Source: Erythrobacter sp.
GTDB lineage: Bacteria; Pseudomonadota; Alphaproteobacteria; Sphingomonadales; Sphingomonadaceae
NCBI RefSeq assembly: GCF_035194505.1
Contig: NZ_CP136573.1
Coordinates: forward strand, 124,001 to 188,000
Direction: 5' to 3'
DNA length: 64,000 nucleotides
Positions within the stretch are counted from its first letter, which is position 1. Every line of letters begins with the position of its first letter. The position numbers and the translations under genes are program-made. The notes under the pieces are model-generated. The model was not told the DNA's origin and ran no database searches. It saw nothing but the letters and a program-made list of their open reading frames with translations. This document shows, in pieces, positions 1 to 10,400 of this stretch.

Positions 1-1
1 G

Positions 2-718
2 ATCGACTGGAAGCTGTTCGCCCGCTCAGACAAGTTCTTCGTGCGCGAGGCGGAGGAGGAAAGTCCGGTTTCGGTGTGGATCCTGATCGATGCCAGCGCG
101 TCGATGGGGCAGGCTGACCGGGCGCGGCCCGATCACACGCGGCTCGATGCGGCGAAACTGCTGGCGCTGTGCATTGCCGAACTGGCGCAGATGCAGGGTG
201 ACCGGTTCGGCTGGGTCAGTTTGGGCGAGGATGCGCTCGGCCTTGCCGAGCCGCGCGGTGGGCGGGCGCAGATCGATCGCCTGCAGCTCGACTTCGGCAG
301 ACTTCAGCCCGGCGGCAGCTTCCCCGATGCGGCCGTTCTGGCTCCGCTGTGGGAACGGATCGGCGCGCATGATCTGGTGCTGTTTCTCAGCGACTGTTTC
401 GACGAACGCGGCATCGCGCTGATCGAGCGGCTGGCCAAGGCCGGGCGCGAGGTGCTCTGCGTGCAGATGCTGACGACAGAGGAGCGCGATTTCCCCTTCG
501 ATGGCGGCTACCGTTTCCGCGATCAGGAAAGCGGCGAGGCGCTGATCGGCGATGGTGCAGCGCTGCGTGCAAGCTTCCTCACCCGCTTCGCAGCCGCCCG
601 CGCGGCGCTGGGCGAGCGGCTCGATGCTGCGGGAATCCGCCACTGTGCCTATGTGCTGGACGAGCGGATCGACCGGCCCTTGCAGGTGTTCTTCGGGCGC
701 GGAGCTGACGCGCCGTGA
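2..718 (+). CDS. DUF58 domain protein (5' truncated), MoxR/Bat-type locus
   Basis: The frame is open from the window edge, so the N-terminus is missing. The first residues, IDWKLFARSDKFFVRE, match the conserved DUF58 core that precedes a von Willebrand A-like domain. A MIDAS-type DxSxS follows (LIDASASMG), then a second acidic segment (LFLSDCFDERG), consistent with a metal-dependent adhesion fold. DUF58 proteins usually follow a MoxR AAA+ ATPase and act in envelope-associated chaperone or stress functions; the ATPase is presumably just upstream. The stop overlaps the GTG start of the next gene (GTGA), so the genes are probably translationally coupled. Family call is firm; the precise role is unknown. 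Confidence 0.85.
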   Translation: MDWKLFARSDKFFVREAEEESPVSVWILIDASASMGQADRARPDHTRLDAAKLLALCIAELAQMQGDRFGWVSLGEDALGLAEPRGGRAQIDRLQLDFGRLQPGGSFPDAAVLAPLWERIGAHDLVLFLSDCFDERGIALIERLAKAGREVLCVQMLTTEERDFPFDGGYRFRDQESGEALIGDGAALRASFLTRFAAARAALGERLDAAGIRHCAYVLDERIDRPLQVFFGRGADAP

Positions 719-1857
719 CCCCGTTGTTGCTCGCCCCGCTCGGCCTTGTGGCGCTGGCTGCGCTGATCGGCCCGCTGCTCATCCACCTGCGTCGCCGCAC
801 CGAGGAGATACCGCTCGATTTCGCGGCGCTGCGCTGGCTCGATCCGCGCCCCCGGCCGCGCCAGCGCTTGCAGTTCGACGAGTGGCTGCTGCTCGCCCTG
901 CGCCTGCTGCTGGTCGCGCTGCTCGCACTTCTGCTGGCGCGGCCGGCGGTGCTGGGATGGGAGGATGACGGCGCCCGGGTGCTCGCCGCGCCCGGCCTTG
1001 ATCCTGCCGCAGCGCGCAAGGCGGCCGGGGCCGATGCCGATATCCGCTGGATCGCGCCGGGTTTCCCGCCCGTCGAAAACGCGTCGCCCAAGCGGTCGCA
1101 GGCGATAGCGAGCCTGATCCGCCAATTCGATGCCGAATTGCCCGAGGGCGCGGGGCTGATGATCCTTGTCCCTGCGGTGTTCGATGGGGCCGATGCCGCG
1201 CCCTTGCGGCTCACCCGCAAGGCGGAATGGCGCGTGATTGACGCACCTGCTGCCGAGACCAGGGCCGAACCCGTGGCTAACCCCGCGATGGCTGTGCGCC
1301 ATGCGGCTGCGCAGGCTGGGCAATTGCGCTTTCTGCGCGCCGCCGCCGAGGCATGGGGAGGCGCGCTGCGGTTCGAGGCGAAGAGCGATGACAGCCTGCC
1401 GCCGCCCGACACCGTGCTTGTCTGGCTCACCCCGGGTCCGCTCCCGCCAGCGGTGACGCGCTGGGTGGAAGATGGCGGCACGGCCCTGCTCGGCCATAGC
1501 GCCGAGGTGGCCATGCCGGCAGCGAGCGCGCCCCTTTGGCAGGGCGAGGGCGGGGTGGTGCTGGTCGAAGGCGGGCCCTTGGGGGCCGGGCGGATCATGC
1601 GCTTTGCCCAGCCGCTGGAACCGGCGGCCATGCCCGATCTGCTCGCCCCGGGCTTTGCCACCGCCTTGCGCGATCTGGTCTTGCCCCCTGCGCCGCCACC
1701 CGCGCGGGTCAAGGCCCAGGACTATGCCCCCAAGGCCGGCACCGCGCCCTTTGCACTCCCCCCGCGTGAGCTTTCCTCATGGCTCGGCGTGCTGATCGCG
1801 GCGGTGTTTCTGGCCGAACGCCTGCTTGCCGCGCGCCGCCGCAGGTTTGCCGCATGA
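715..1857 (+). CDS. BatA-like membrane protein (aerotolerance regulator N-terminal domain)
   Basis: A 380-residue membrane protein. The N-terminus has a hydrophobic helix ending in LLIHLRRRTEEI, then a conserved soluble patch (FAALRWLDP) and a second helix (residues about 60-82, LLLALRLLLVALLALLLARP). This two-helix layout is the BatA/aerotolerance N-terminal domain found after DUF58 genes. The middle is a low-similarity soluble region, and a third helix near the C-terminus is followed by a basic tail (AARRRRFAA), suggesting a large periplasmic part anchored at both ends. GTG start overlaps the upstream stop; the stop overlaps the next ATG. Family role in envelope stress is inferred from context. 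Confidence 0.75.
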   Translation: MTPLLLAPLGLVALAALIGPLLIHLRRRTEEIPLDFAALRWLDPRPRPRQRLQFDEWLLLALRLLLVALLALLLARPAVLGWEDDGARVLAAPGLDPAAARKAAGADADIRWIAPGFPPVENASPKRSQAIASLIRQFDAELPEGAGLMILVPAVFDGADAAPLRLTRKAEWRVIDAPAAETRAEPVANPAMAVRHAAAQAGQLRFLRAAAEAWGGALRFEAKSDDSLPPPDTVLVWLTPGPLPPAVTRWVEDGGTALLGHSAEVAMPAASAPLWQGEGGVVLVEGGPLGAGRIMRFAQPLEPAAMPDLLAPGFATALRDLVLPPAPPPARVKAQDYAPKAGTAPFALPPRELSSWLGVLIAAVFLAERLLAARRRRFAA

Positions 1858-3974
1858 GCCGGATGATCCGCTTCGAGGACTGGCTCGCCCCCGCGCGCCG
1901 CCGCGCCATGGCCGATGTGCTGCTGTTGGGCAGCCCGGCCGTGCTGGTGCTCGCCGTTATCGGCTGGGTGCTGGGCGGCTGGGCGGGCGGAGCAGGGATG
2001 CTCTTGCTGGGCGGGACAGGGCTGGGCGCTGCGGCCTGGCACCGCGCCCGGGCGCTTGACCGCGACTGGCTGGTGCGCCGTCTCAATGCCCGCGAGCCGC
2101 AGCTTGAGGACAGCGCGGATCTTGTGTTTGGCGAGGGCGATCTCGCTCCCTTCCAGCGCATTCAGGCCGAACGCATGGCCGGACGCATCGCAGCCATCGA
2201 TCCGGCGAGCCTTGCCCAAGGCTGGTCGCGGGGCCGCATCATCGTAAGCTGGATCATCGGCACGCTGGCCCTCGTGGGCGTGCTCCTGTGGCAGGCCCAG
2301 CGTTCCGCTCCGCCGCCGCTGGCCGAGGTGGCCGCAGACCCAGCCAGCTTACCTAGCGAACCGCGCCTTGTCGGCCAGCGCGTGCGGATCATCCCGCCTG
2401 CCTATACCGGCCTGCCTGCCCGCGATGCCGACAGCCTCGAGATCCGTGCGCCCGCCGGTTCGCGGATCGAATGGCGTTTCGGCTTTGCGCCGCAGCCCAC
2501 GGTGGCCGCGTTGCAACTGGTCGGTGGGCAGCGCGTGGCGCTGGCGCGCGATGGCGAGGCTTGGACGGGCGGGCTCAGGCTCGACGTGCCTTCGCTCTAC
2601 CGCCTCACCGCCGCAGGCATGCGTGCAGCCCAGCCGACCCACCGGCTCGAACCCATCGCCGACGAGCCACCGCAGGTGCGCGCCATCGAGCCTGCCTCGG
2701 GCCTTGTCGAGATGCGCCCCGGGCAGAGGAGCTGGCGCATCGTCTTCGAGGCGAGCGATGACTATGCCGTCGATCCGCTTGCCCGTCTGACTCTCACGAC
2801 TGCCATCGGCGAGGGCGAGAATGTTCGCTTTTCTGAGCGGAGCCAGACGGTGCGCGGCACAGCCGTGGGCGGGGGCGATCCGCGTCGCCGGTGCTTCGTG
2901 ATCGATCTTCCGCTCGGCCCCTATGGTCTCCAGCCCGGCAGCGATCTGGTGGCGCAGCTGACCATTGCCGACACCCGCGCGCCGGAGCCGCAGGTGGTGC
3001 GCGGTCCGGGTGTGATCCTGCGCTATCCCGCCAAGCGCGCGGTCGAGGCCGAGGGTCTTGATCTGATGGCCAAGCAGCAGATGCCCGCCTATTTCCGCAG
3101 CCAGCGGCAGGTGATCATCGACACCGAGGCCCTGATCAAGCAGCGCCGCAACCTCAGTGCCGATGAATTCATGCTGCGCTCGGACACCATCGGGGTCGAT
3201 CAGCGCCTGCTTCGCCTGCGCTATGGCCAGTTCGTGGGGATGGAGGCCGAGGAGACCCCCAAGCCGCCGCTGCCGACCTCCGACAAGGATACCCCGCCCG
3301 AGCCGGAGCATTACGATGGCGATGGCCATGATCACGGCTCGGCGCCCGAAAGCCCCGTGTTCGGTTCGCTCGGCGATGTCACCGCCGAATATGGCCACAC
3401 CCACGACGAGAGCGAAGCGGCGACCTTGCTCGATCCCGGCACGCGCGCGCTCCTGAAGGCGGCATTGGACGCAATGTGGGAGGCGGAATTGAACCTGCGC
3501 TCGGGCCGTCCCGAGGCGGCGCTGCCGTTCGAGAACATCGCGCTCGAGAACATCAAGAAGGTGCAGCAGGCGACCCGCATCTATCTGCCGCGGATCGGAT
3601 CGCAGCAGCCGCCGATCGACCTCGCGCGGCGGCTGACCGGCAAGCGCGAAGGGATCGTCGGCAAGGGCGCGCAGCTGGTGCCTTTCGCGATTGCCGACGC
3701 GGTTCCGGCGACGGCATGGCGCGCGCTGGCGCAGCCGGGGGCGATCGATCTTGCCGGGCTTGAGAGCTGGGTGCGCAGCAATTCCACGCGCCTCAGTGAT
3801 CCGCTCGCCGTGCTGGCCGCGATCGACGCGCTGCGCAGTAAGCCCGGCTCGCAGGCCCTGCGCGAGGCTCTGCGCGGACATTTGTGGAGCGTGCTTACGC
3901 GCCCGCCCACGCAGGTGCGCCGCCGCCATGATGGCGGAGACATCGGCCGCCGCTACACCAGAGGTCTGCGCTGA
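1854..3974 (+). CDS. DUF4175-like large membrane protein
   Basis: About 706 residues from the ATG at 1854, which overlaps the previous stop as ATGA; the frame is open further upstream but that lies inside the preceding gene. There are three hydrophobic segments in the first 160 residues, then a long soluble part containing ASDDYAVDPLARLTLT, a pattern I associate with the alphaproteobacterial DUF4175/TIGR02302 family that follows DUF58-BatA genes. Around residues 485-520 is an acidic, His-rich low-complexity stretch (EHYDGDGHDHG, then EYGHTHDES) that could bind divalent metal. No enzymatic motif recognised. The function is unknown; operon context suggests a complex with the neighbouring membrane proteins. 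Confidence 0.6.
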   Translation: MSRMIRFEDWLAPARRRAMADVLLLGSPAVLVLAVIGWVLGGWAGGAGMLLLGGTGLGAAAWHRARALDRDWLVRRLNAREPQLEDSADLVFGEGDLAPFQRIQAERMAGRIAAIDPASLAQGWSRGRIIVSWIIGTLALVGVLLWQAQRSAPPPLAEVAADPASLPSEPRLVGQRVRIIPPAYTGLPARDADSLEIRAPAGSRIEWRFGFAPQPTVAALQLVGGQRVALARDGEAWTGGLRLDVPSLYRLTAAGMRAAQPTHRLEPIADEPPQVRAIEPASGLVEMRPGQRSWRIVFEASDDYAVDPLARLTLTTAIGEGENVRFSERSQTVRGTAVGGGDPRRRCFVIDLPLGPYGLQPGSDLVAQLTIADTRAPEPQVVRGPGVILRYPAKRAVEAEGLDLMAKQQMPAYFRSQRQVIIDTEALIKQRRNLSADEFMLRSDTIGVDQRLLRLRYGQFVGMEAEETPKPPLPTSDKDTPPEPEHYDGDGHDHGSAPESPVFGSLGDVTAEYGHTHDESEAATLLDPGTRALLKAALDAMWEAELNLRSGRPEAALPFENIALENIKKVQQATRIYLPRIGSQQPPIDLARRLTGKREGIVGKGAQLVPFAIADAVPATAWRALAQPGAIDLAGLESWVRSNSTRLSDPLAVLAAIDALRSKPGSQALREALRGHLWSVLTRPPTQVRRRHDGGDIGRRYTRGLR

Positions 3975-5797
3975 TGCCGGGGCCGGAGATGCTCGCCAGC
4001 GCGCTGATCGCGGTCGCGGCTGTGTCGGCTGCGGTGCGTTTTGCGCTGTTGCGGCGCGGCTGGCAGGGCTGGCTTGCGGCCGGGCTTTCGCTGGCGAGCG
4101 GGCTGCTTTTGTGGCTGACATTGTTCCCGCCCATGCTTCCGGTTGGCGGTGAGACGCTGCTGGTCGCGACCGCCGAAACGCCTGCCGATACGCGCGCAGG
4201 GGCGGGAGAGCGGCTCGTCGCGCTGCCCGAAGCGCCCGCGATTGCCGGGGCCGAGCGCGTCCCCGATCTCGCCACGGCGCTGCGCCGCCACGGGCAGGTG
4301 CAAACGATCCGCATCCTTGGCCGCGGCTTGCCGCCGCGCGATCGCGACACGGCGGCGGGCGTGCCGGTCCAGTTCCGCCCGCTGCCAGACCTGCGCGGGC
4401 TGGTGCGCCTCGATCCTCCGGCGGACACGCCTGCGGGCGCGGTGTTTGCGCTGGGCGGCGAAGCGGCGGGTCTGGCGGGAGGGATGGCAGAACTGCTCGA
4501 TCCAGCCGGACGCCGCGTTGATGTGCGGGTGATCGGGGAGGAGGGCAGCTTCACGCTTGGCGCGGTCGCCCGGGCGCCGGGTCTCGCCCGCTTTACCCTG
4601 CGACTGCGCGGGGCTGACAAGGCGATTGTTTCCGATACGCCCGTGCCGCTGCGCACGCTGGAGCAGCCGCCGGTGCGCGTGGCATTGATCGGCGCGCCTT
4701 CGCCCGAAGCCAAATATCTGCGCCGCTGGGCCGAGGATGCGGGGATCGACCTGTCCAGCCGGCTCGATGCGGGCGGCGGCGTGTCGCTGGGCGAGGGTGT
4801 GCGGCTCGATACGGCGGCCTTGCGCGAGCTCGATGTGGTGATCATCGATGATGCGGCGCTCGCCAGCCTTGGCGGCGGCGGACGGGCAGTGCTGGCCGAG
4901 GCGTTAGCGGGCGGGCTCGGCGTGGTGATCCGCATGGCAGCTCCCGCGAGCGGTGCGACGCGCCAGTCGTGGCGCGGGCTTGGGCTCGCGGTGGAGGGCG
5001 GGAGCGCCATCGAACCGGTCGCGCTGCCCCCGCTCGCGCCCGATGCCGAGACGTTGGCCCTGCGGCGCGGTCCGGGCAGCGCCGATCAGCCCGAGGGCCT
5101 CAACACCTTTGACGATCCTGTCCCCGATCTCGGCCGCTGGGATGTGCGCGGCGGCGTTGATCTGGTGGCCGCGGTGTCTGATGCCGACGGAGCGCTGATC
5201 GCGGGCTGGCAGCAGCGCGGGCAGGGGCGGGTGATGCTGTGGACCGTCCCCAATTCCTACGCGCTGGTGCTCGGGGGCGAGGGGGATCGCTATGCCCAGT
5301 GGTGGAGCCAGGCGTTGAGCGCGGTGGCCCGGCCCGAAGGCGGCTTCCGTCCCGAAGTGCCGCCGCTACCGCGCACGGGCGAGCGTATGGCGGTATGCGG
5401 CCTGTCCAGCCCGGCGCAGGTGTCGGCACCGAACGGGACGCGCCATGATCTGGTGGTTGATCCGGCGGCGGGCGCAAGGGGCTGCGCGGCGCTATGGCCT
5501 GCCGAGCCGGGGGTGCATGTCATCACCACCCCTGCGCGCGGGCAGGCGCCGGCGCAGAGTTTTGCATTGCTCGTGTTGCCGCGCGCGGCGCTGGCCGGCA
5601 TCGCGGCGCGCGAAACCGGCGCGGAAACCTTGCGCTGGGCGATGGCGCAGACGCGTCCCGCAGCGAGCGACCGTCCCGAGCAGCGCGGTGCGGCATGGCC
5701 GTTCTTCCTCGGCTGGTTGCTGGCAAGCGGCGCGTTGTGGCTGATCGAGCGGCGGCTTCGCGCTAGGGGTTCGAGCTTTCCCCAAGCTGGAGGCTGA
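3974..5797 (+). CDS. Large membrane protein of the DUF58/BatA operon, unknown function
   Basis: A 607-residue protein with two N-terminal membrane helices (within residues 5-57), a long soluble region and a C-terminal helix (FFLGWLLASGALWLIE) followed by a basic tail. The middle contains a Rossmann/amidotransferase-like stretch (VRVALIGAPSPEAKYL, later LDVVIIDDAAL), the kind of domain seen in BatA-like proteins. The start ATG shares one base with the upstream TGA (TGATG). It is the last gene of the operon. I recognise the architecture but not a named family. Confidence 0.6.
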   Translation: MPGPEMLASALIAVAAVSAAVRFALLRRGWQGWLAAGLSLASGLLLWLTLFPPMLPVGGETLLVATAETPADTRAGAGERLVALPEAPAIAGAERVPDLATALRRHGQVQTIRILGRGLPPRDRDTAAGVPVQFRPLPDLRGLVRLDPPADTPAGAVFALGGEAAGLAGGMAELLDPAGRRVDVRVIGEEGSFTLGAVARAPGLARFTLRLRGADKAIVSDTPVPLRTLEQPPVRVALIGAPSPEAKYLRRWAEDAGIDLSSRLDAGGGVSLGEGVRLDTAALRELDVVIIDDAALASLGGGGRAVLAEALAGGLGVVIRMAAPASGATRQSWRGLGLAVEGGSAIEPVALPPLAPDAETLALRRGPGSADQPEGLNTFDDPVPDLGRWDVRGGVDLVAAVSDADGALIAGWQQRGQGRVMLWTVPNSYALVLGGEGDRYAQWWSQALSAVARPEGGFRPEVPPLPRTGERMAVCGLSSPAQVSAPNGTRHDLVVDPAAGARGCAALWPAEPGVHVITTPARGQAPAQSFALLVLPRAALAGIAARETGAETLRWAMAQTRPAASDRPEQRGAAWPFFLGWLLASGALWLIERRLRARGSSFPQAGG

Positions 5798-5856
5798 CAA
5801 GCGCAGCCGTTTTTCCTAACAGCGCAGCAAGGCCATGTCTGAAGGGGGAAAAGGCT

Positions 5857-7335
5857 TTGTACAAAACGGGTTGCGGGCTGTCTGCCCTCGCGCTGCTTTC
5901 GACGACATTGGCCGGCTGTGCGATCACGCCGAAGCACAATTTGGCCCCGCGCCCCGCGCCGACCGGGTGCCATGAGATCATCACCTCGGGCGCGTGCGTG
6001 CCCCTGCCTCCCAGCAACATCCGCCAGCCTGCCGCAGTGGTCGCGCCCGACGACGGACCGCCGGAAGAAAGCGTGTCCGAGAGCCTCGCCGAGAGCAATC
6101 CGATCGAGACGATGCTGACCGAGATGCTGTCGCAGCCCTTGAAGACGCTCGAGACCGAAGCCAATGCCGAGGGCAAGCCGGATGTGAGCCAATCGGTGCT
6201 GGTGCTTTCGGGCGGCAGCCAGCAGGGTGCTTTCGGAGCCGGGTTCCTCAAGGGCTGGGCCGATCACCCTGCGCGCGGCGGCACCTTGCCGCGCTTCCGG
6301 CTGGTGACCGGGATCAGCACCGGATCGCTGCAAGCGACCTTCGCCTTTCTCGGTCGCACCGATGTGCCCTTGCGCGAATACCGGATATCGGACGAGGCCC
6401 AATTGCTGAAGCCGCTGGTGAAGGGCCGGCTTGATCAGAAGCCGCTTTCGGCGGGGCGCAGCCTTGCGACCAAGGGCACGCTCGCCCGCCTCACCCCGCT
6501 GCGCGAACGGCTCAATGCGCTGATCACGCCCGACATCATGAAGGCCGTGGCCGACGAGGCGCTCGCGGGGCGCCAGCTGCTGGTCGGCGCGGTCGAGATG
6601 GGGACGGGCGAATTGTCGATCTTCAAACTGACCGAGGCGGCCAAGCTCCACGAAGCGCGCAAGAAGACCGATCCGGCGGGCGCCGAGCAGATGCGCCAAT
6701 GCTATATCGAGGCGCTGCTCGCGTCGTCGTCTGTGCCGATGCAGGCCGATCCGGTTTTCATCGACAACCGCCTCTATATCGATGGCGGTGCGCGGTTCGG
6801 GGTGCTGGTCGATTTTACCGCCAAGTCCTACGAAGCCGCGATCGCCAAGACCCAGCAGCAGCAGCGCGAGCCGAATACCCCGCGCAACCTGTTCCTGATC
6901 GTCAATGCCACGCTCGAAGTGCCGCGCTTCTGCGGGCTCGAGCGCTGTCCGGTGGATGACGAGGGCAAGCCAATCGAGCCCGGGATCGATGATCCCCACC
7001 CCAAATGGAACTTCGCCGAACTCGCCCAGCGCACCGTCAGCGTGATGACCAATCAGGCCTATCGCAGCTCGGTGTTCATGGCCGACAAGGAATTTCGCGA
7101 CAAAGGCTTCAAGACCCGCTTCCTGCGGCTCGATCCGGCGCATCTGAATTTCACGTCTGCGATCACCTTTGACGGGGTGAAGCAGGAGCCGAGGACATGC
7201 TGGCAATGGCGGCTGGAGGATGAGCGGATCGACAAGCCGATGGAGTTCTTCCCGCGCTACATGCACTGCCTTGCCGAATTCGGCCTTGCGCAGGAGGAAA
7301 GGATTGCTGCCTTCGCCAAGGCCGAGCCGCGCTGA
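5857..7335 (+). CDS. Patatin-like phospholipase, lipoprotein
   Basis: 492 residues beginning with TTG at 5857, preceded by the purine-rich gaaggggga at about the right spacing. A lipoprotein signal ends in L-A-G-C, with Cys21 as the predicted lipidated residue. Patatin motifs are complete: oxyanion loop GGSQQGAFG (about 119-127), nucleophile elbow GISTGS (about 152-157, Ser155) and the catalytic Asp in DGG (Asp309). It should be a Ser-Asp acyl hydrolase acting on membrane lipids at the periplasmic face or outer membrane. It stands alone, 60 bp after the Bat-type operon, and ends at a strong terminator. Substrate cannot be read from sequence. Confidence 0.88.
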   Translation: MYKTGCGLSALALLSTTLAGCAITPKHNLAPRPAPTGCHEIITSGACVPLPPSNIRQPAAVVAPDDGPPEESVSESLAESNPIETMLTEMLSQPLKTLETEANAEGKPDVSQSVLVLSGGSQQGAFGAGFLKGWADHPARGGTLPRFRLVTGISTGSLQATFAFLGRTDVPLREYRISDEAQLLKPLVKGRLDQKPLSAGRSLATKGTLARLTPLRERLNALITPDIMKAVADEALAGRQLLVGAVEMGTGELSIFKLTEAAKLHEARKKTDPAGAEQMRQCYIEALLASSSVPMQADPVFIDNRLYIDGGARFGVLVDFTAKSYEAAIAKTQQQQREPNTPRNLFLIVNATLEVPRFCGLERCPVDDEGKPIEPGIDDPHPKWNFAELAQRTVSVMTNQAYRSSVFMADKEFRDKGFKTRFLRLDPAHLNFTSAITFDGVKQEPRTCWQWRLEDERIDKPMEFFPRYMHCLAEFGLAQEERIAAFAKAEPR

Positions 7336-7360
7336 GACGATAGCGCCGTGCAACAAAAAA

Positions 7361-7400
7361 CGGGCGGGACAGCGTGTTGCTGCCCCGCCCGCCTTTTTAT
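7361..7400. terminator. Bidirectional rho-independent terminator
   Basis: Two 13-base arms (7361-7373 and 7379-7391) pair with one mismatch around the loop GTGTT. The hairpin is followed by a T run at 7393-7397 and preceded by an A run at 7355-7360. It therefore serves both the patatin gene (plus) and the convergent TonB receptor gene (minus), which stops at 7417. Confidence 0.85.
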
Positions 7401-7416
7401 GGGCCTGTGATCGCGA

Positions 7417-10400
7417 TCAGAAGCGCGCGGTCACCCCGAGGAACAAGGTGCGGCCGATGCCCGAGACCGGGTAGGCCGAGCTCGACAGGTAAGGCTCCTC
7501 GTCGGTCAGGTTGTTGATGCCGCCGTAGACCGTGATCTCGTCGGTGGCATCGAGGTTGAAGGCGAGGTTGTGGAGCCAGTATTCCGGCGCAAACCCGGCC
7601 GGGCCGAACTCGGTGTCGATCCGCTCGATCTGGATGACCGAGGCAACCGCCGTCGAACCGATATACTGCACCCCGTAATTGAGGGTGAAGTCGCCGCGGT
7701 TCCAGGTGACCGAGCCGAAGCCCGCCCATTCCGGAGCGCCCAGTTCGCGCAGGCCCGGGTTGACGAAGGTGGTATCGACCGGATCGAAGAAACGATCGAG
7801 CCGCTCGGTCCAGTTGCCGCCAACCTGCAGGTTGAAGTTGTTCTTGCCCAGATCGAAACCGTAATTGACCTGGAAGTCGACCCCGCGCGTGTCCAGCTTC
7901 GCAAAGTTGATCTGGCTCTGCTGGAGGAAGTTGAGGCCCAGGAAGGTCTGCGATCCCGCTGTGCGGTTACGGGTGAACAATCCGCAGAAATCGTTGGGGA
8001 AGGTCGGCAGATCGTAGCAGCTGTCGACGATATCCTGCGCGGTAACCGCCTGGATCGCGTCCTCGATGTTGATCGAGTAATAATCTGCCGAGATCGACAG
8101 ACCAGGCACCCAACGCGGCTGGATCACCGCGCCGACGGTGAAGGTCGTTGCGGTTTCTTCCTTCAGATTGGGGTTGCCGCCCGAAGTGCCCGAGAAGCGC
8201 GCGGTCAGCGGATCCTCGAACCCGGCCGGAATCCCGTCCGCACGGCAGTTGTTCAGACGGTTCTGTGCCGCCGGATCATTGCTCGCAATCAACCGGTCGA
8301 TGTTCGACTGGCTGCACGGATCATTGGGACGGAAGGTCGCGGTCTGCTGCGGGCTGAACAGTTCCGAGATGTTCGGAGCGCGAATGGCCTGAGCGTAGGT
8401 GCCGCGGAAGCGGATATCCTCGATCGGGGCCCAGATGCCGTTGACGTTCCAGGTGAAGGCCCCGCCAACCGTCGAATAATCCGCATAGCGACCCGCTGCA
8501 CCCAGCGTAAGCTCTTGGAAGAACGGCGTATCGGCAAGGATCGGCAGCAGCACTTCACCGAAGACTTCGTAGACATCGAACTGGCCGCCGGCGTTGAACT
8601 GTCGGGTCGCATCGAACACGAGGCTCTGGTTGGGCGAAACGTTGCCGATGAAGGTGCCGGCAGGGCCTGCAGGCGAGCCTTCCGGAAGCAGGCCGAGCAG
8701 CAGATCGTCGAACGTCGAACGCGACTTTTCCTTGCGGTATTCCGCGCCCAGCGAGAAGCGGACAGCACCGCCCGGCAGGTTGAAGAACGCTCCGGTGTCG
8801 CCGTTCAGCAGGCCGGTGATGACGGTCTGTTCGAGGCGGGCGCGGTTGGTGGTCGGCGTGGTGATGAAGTCCACACCGGCCTGGCTGACCGAGTTGGTGC
8901 CGCGGAAAAGGTTGACCGGAACACACTGGCCGTCGCCGGGACGGAAGGTGAAGAAGCCGGGTGCGATGACCGGGAAGGCTTCCGAACCCGGGTGCGGCGC
9001 GGCTGCGGGGTTCAGGGTCGAACGGCACACCGGCTGGCCGGTGCGCGGGTCGGTCACCACGTCGATCGCGGCGAACAGACGGTCATAGCGCACCGAGTTG
9101 CTGAAGGTGGTCGCGTTGTCGGTACGACCGTAGTTGCCGACCACTTCGTACTTCAGGTGCGGAGTGATCTCGCCATCAACCCCGCCGACGATGCGGTAGG
9201 TCTCGCGCTTGGCGGTCGAGATGCCCGGCCCGAGGTCAAGGAAGTCACGGCTGATGCGCAGGCCCCCGGCAGCGTTCGAATCCGCGCGCAGCACGGCCGG
9301 AATGAAGGGGTTGTCCGGGGCAATGAACAGCGTGTCGTAGAAGGTGTTGTAGTTGTTGCGGCTGGTCGCTTCGTTGCGGACATACTTGGCATCCATCCAC
9401 ACGCGCGCGGCGGGCGAGAATTCGAAGCTGGTGCGCAGGTTGGCGTAGATACGCTCCGAACCCGGGATCAGCGAGGTTTCGTTGGTGCGTTCCACCGCGC
9501 CGTCACCGCCGAACTGGTTGGCGCCGGTTGCCACGATGCCATCCTGGAAGATGCGCACGCCGCCTTCGGGGGTGGTGACATAGCAGCCGCCGCCGCCAAA
9601 GCCGGTGCGCCCGATGAAGCTCTCGTTACAATCGGGAACGCCGTTGTTGTTGATGTCGGCCGAGAAGAAGTTGAAGTCGTTGCGGAACACGAGGCCCTGG
9701 TTCGACGAGATCGCGAAGCGCGGGTCCGAACCGATGACGAAGCCGGTCGCTGCCGCTGCGCGGTCAACCAGCGCCTGTTCGGCAGGGGTGATGCCGCCCG
9801 GGAAGAATGTTGCGACCTGCGTCGCGGTGGGGATCAGCTGGCCATAGGGGAAGCGGCCAGCACCACCAACGCGGAAGCGGTTGGCGAAGTTGGGCATGGT
9901 GGCCGCATTGATCTCGCCGCGCTGGAAGCGACGCAGCGGATTGGCATAGGTGGTCGAGTTGTTGCCGCGGCCATTGTCACGGGTGAACTCGCGCGCGCCG
10001 AACAGGATTTCATCGTCCTTGGTGTAGCCTGCCGCGAGCGTGACATTGCCGCGCCCATCGGCAAAGTTCTGGCCGACAACGCCTTCGAGACGGTAGCTGC
10101 GGCCATCGCCCTTCGACGAGATGCTCATCTGGCCGTCCAGCTGGACACCTTCGAAATCGCGCTTGAGGACGTAGTTGACCACACCGGTCACCGCGTCCGC
10201 ACCATAGACGGCCGAGGCGCCGCCGGTGAGCACTTCGACGCGCTCGATCAGGGCGTTGGGGATGGTCGAGACGTCGACGGTCTGCGAACCGGCCACACCC
10301 GAGACGTGGCGCCAGCCATCGATCAGCACCAGCGTGCGGTTGGCGCCGAGCTGGCGCAGGTTGAGCGTTGCCTGACCGACACCGCCCGCGCCGCGCTCGA

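Noticed and set aside
2349..4121. 590-codon minus-strand frame across the DUF4175-like gene
   Set aside because: Antisense shadow; no motif, no plausible start context, and the plus-strand genes are linked by overlapping starts and stops.
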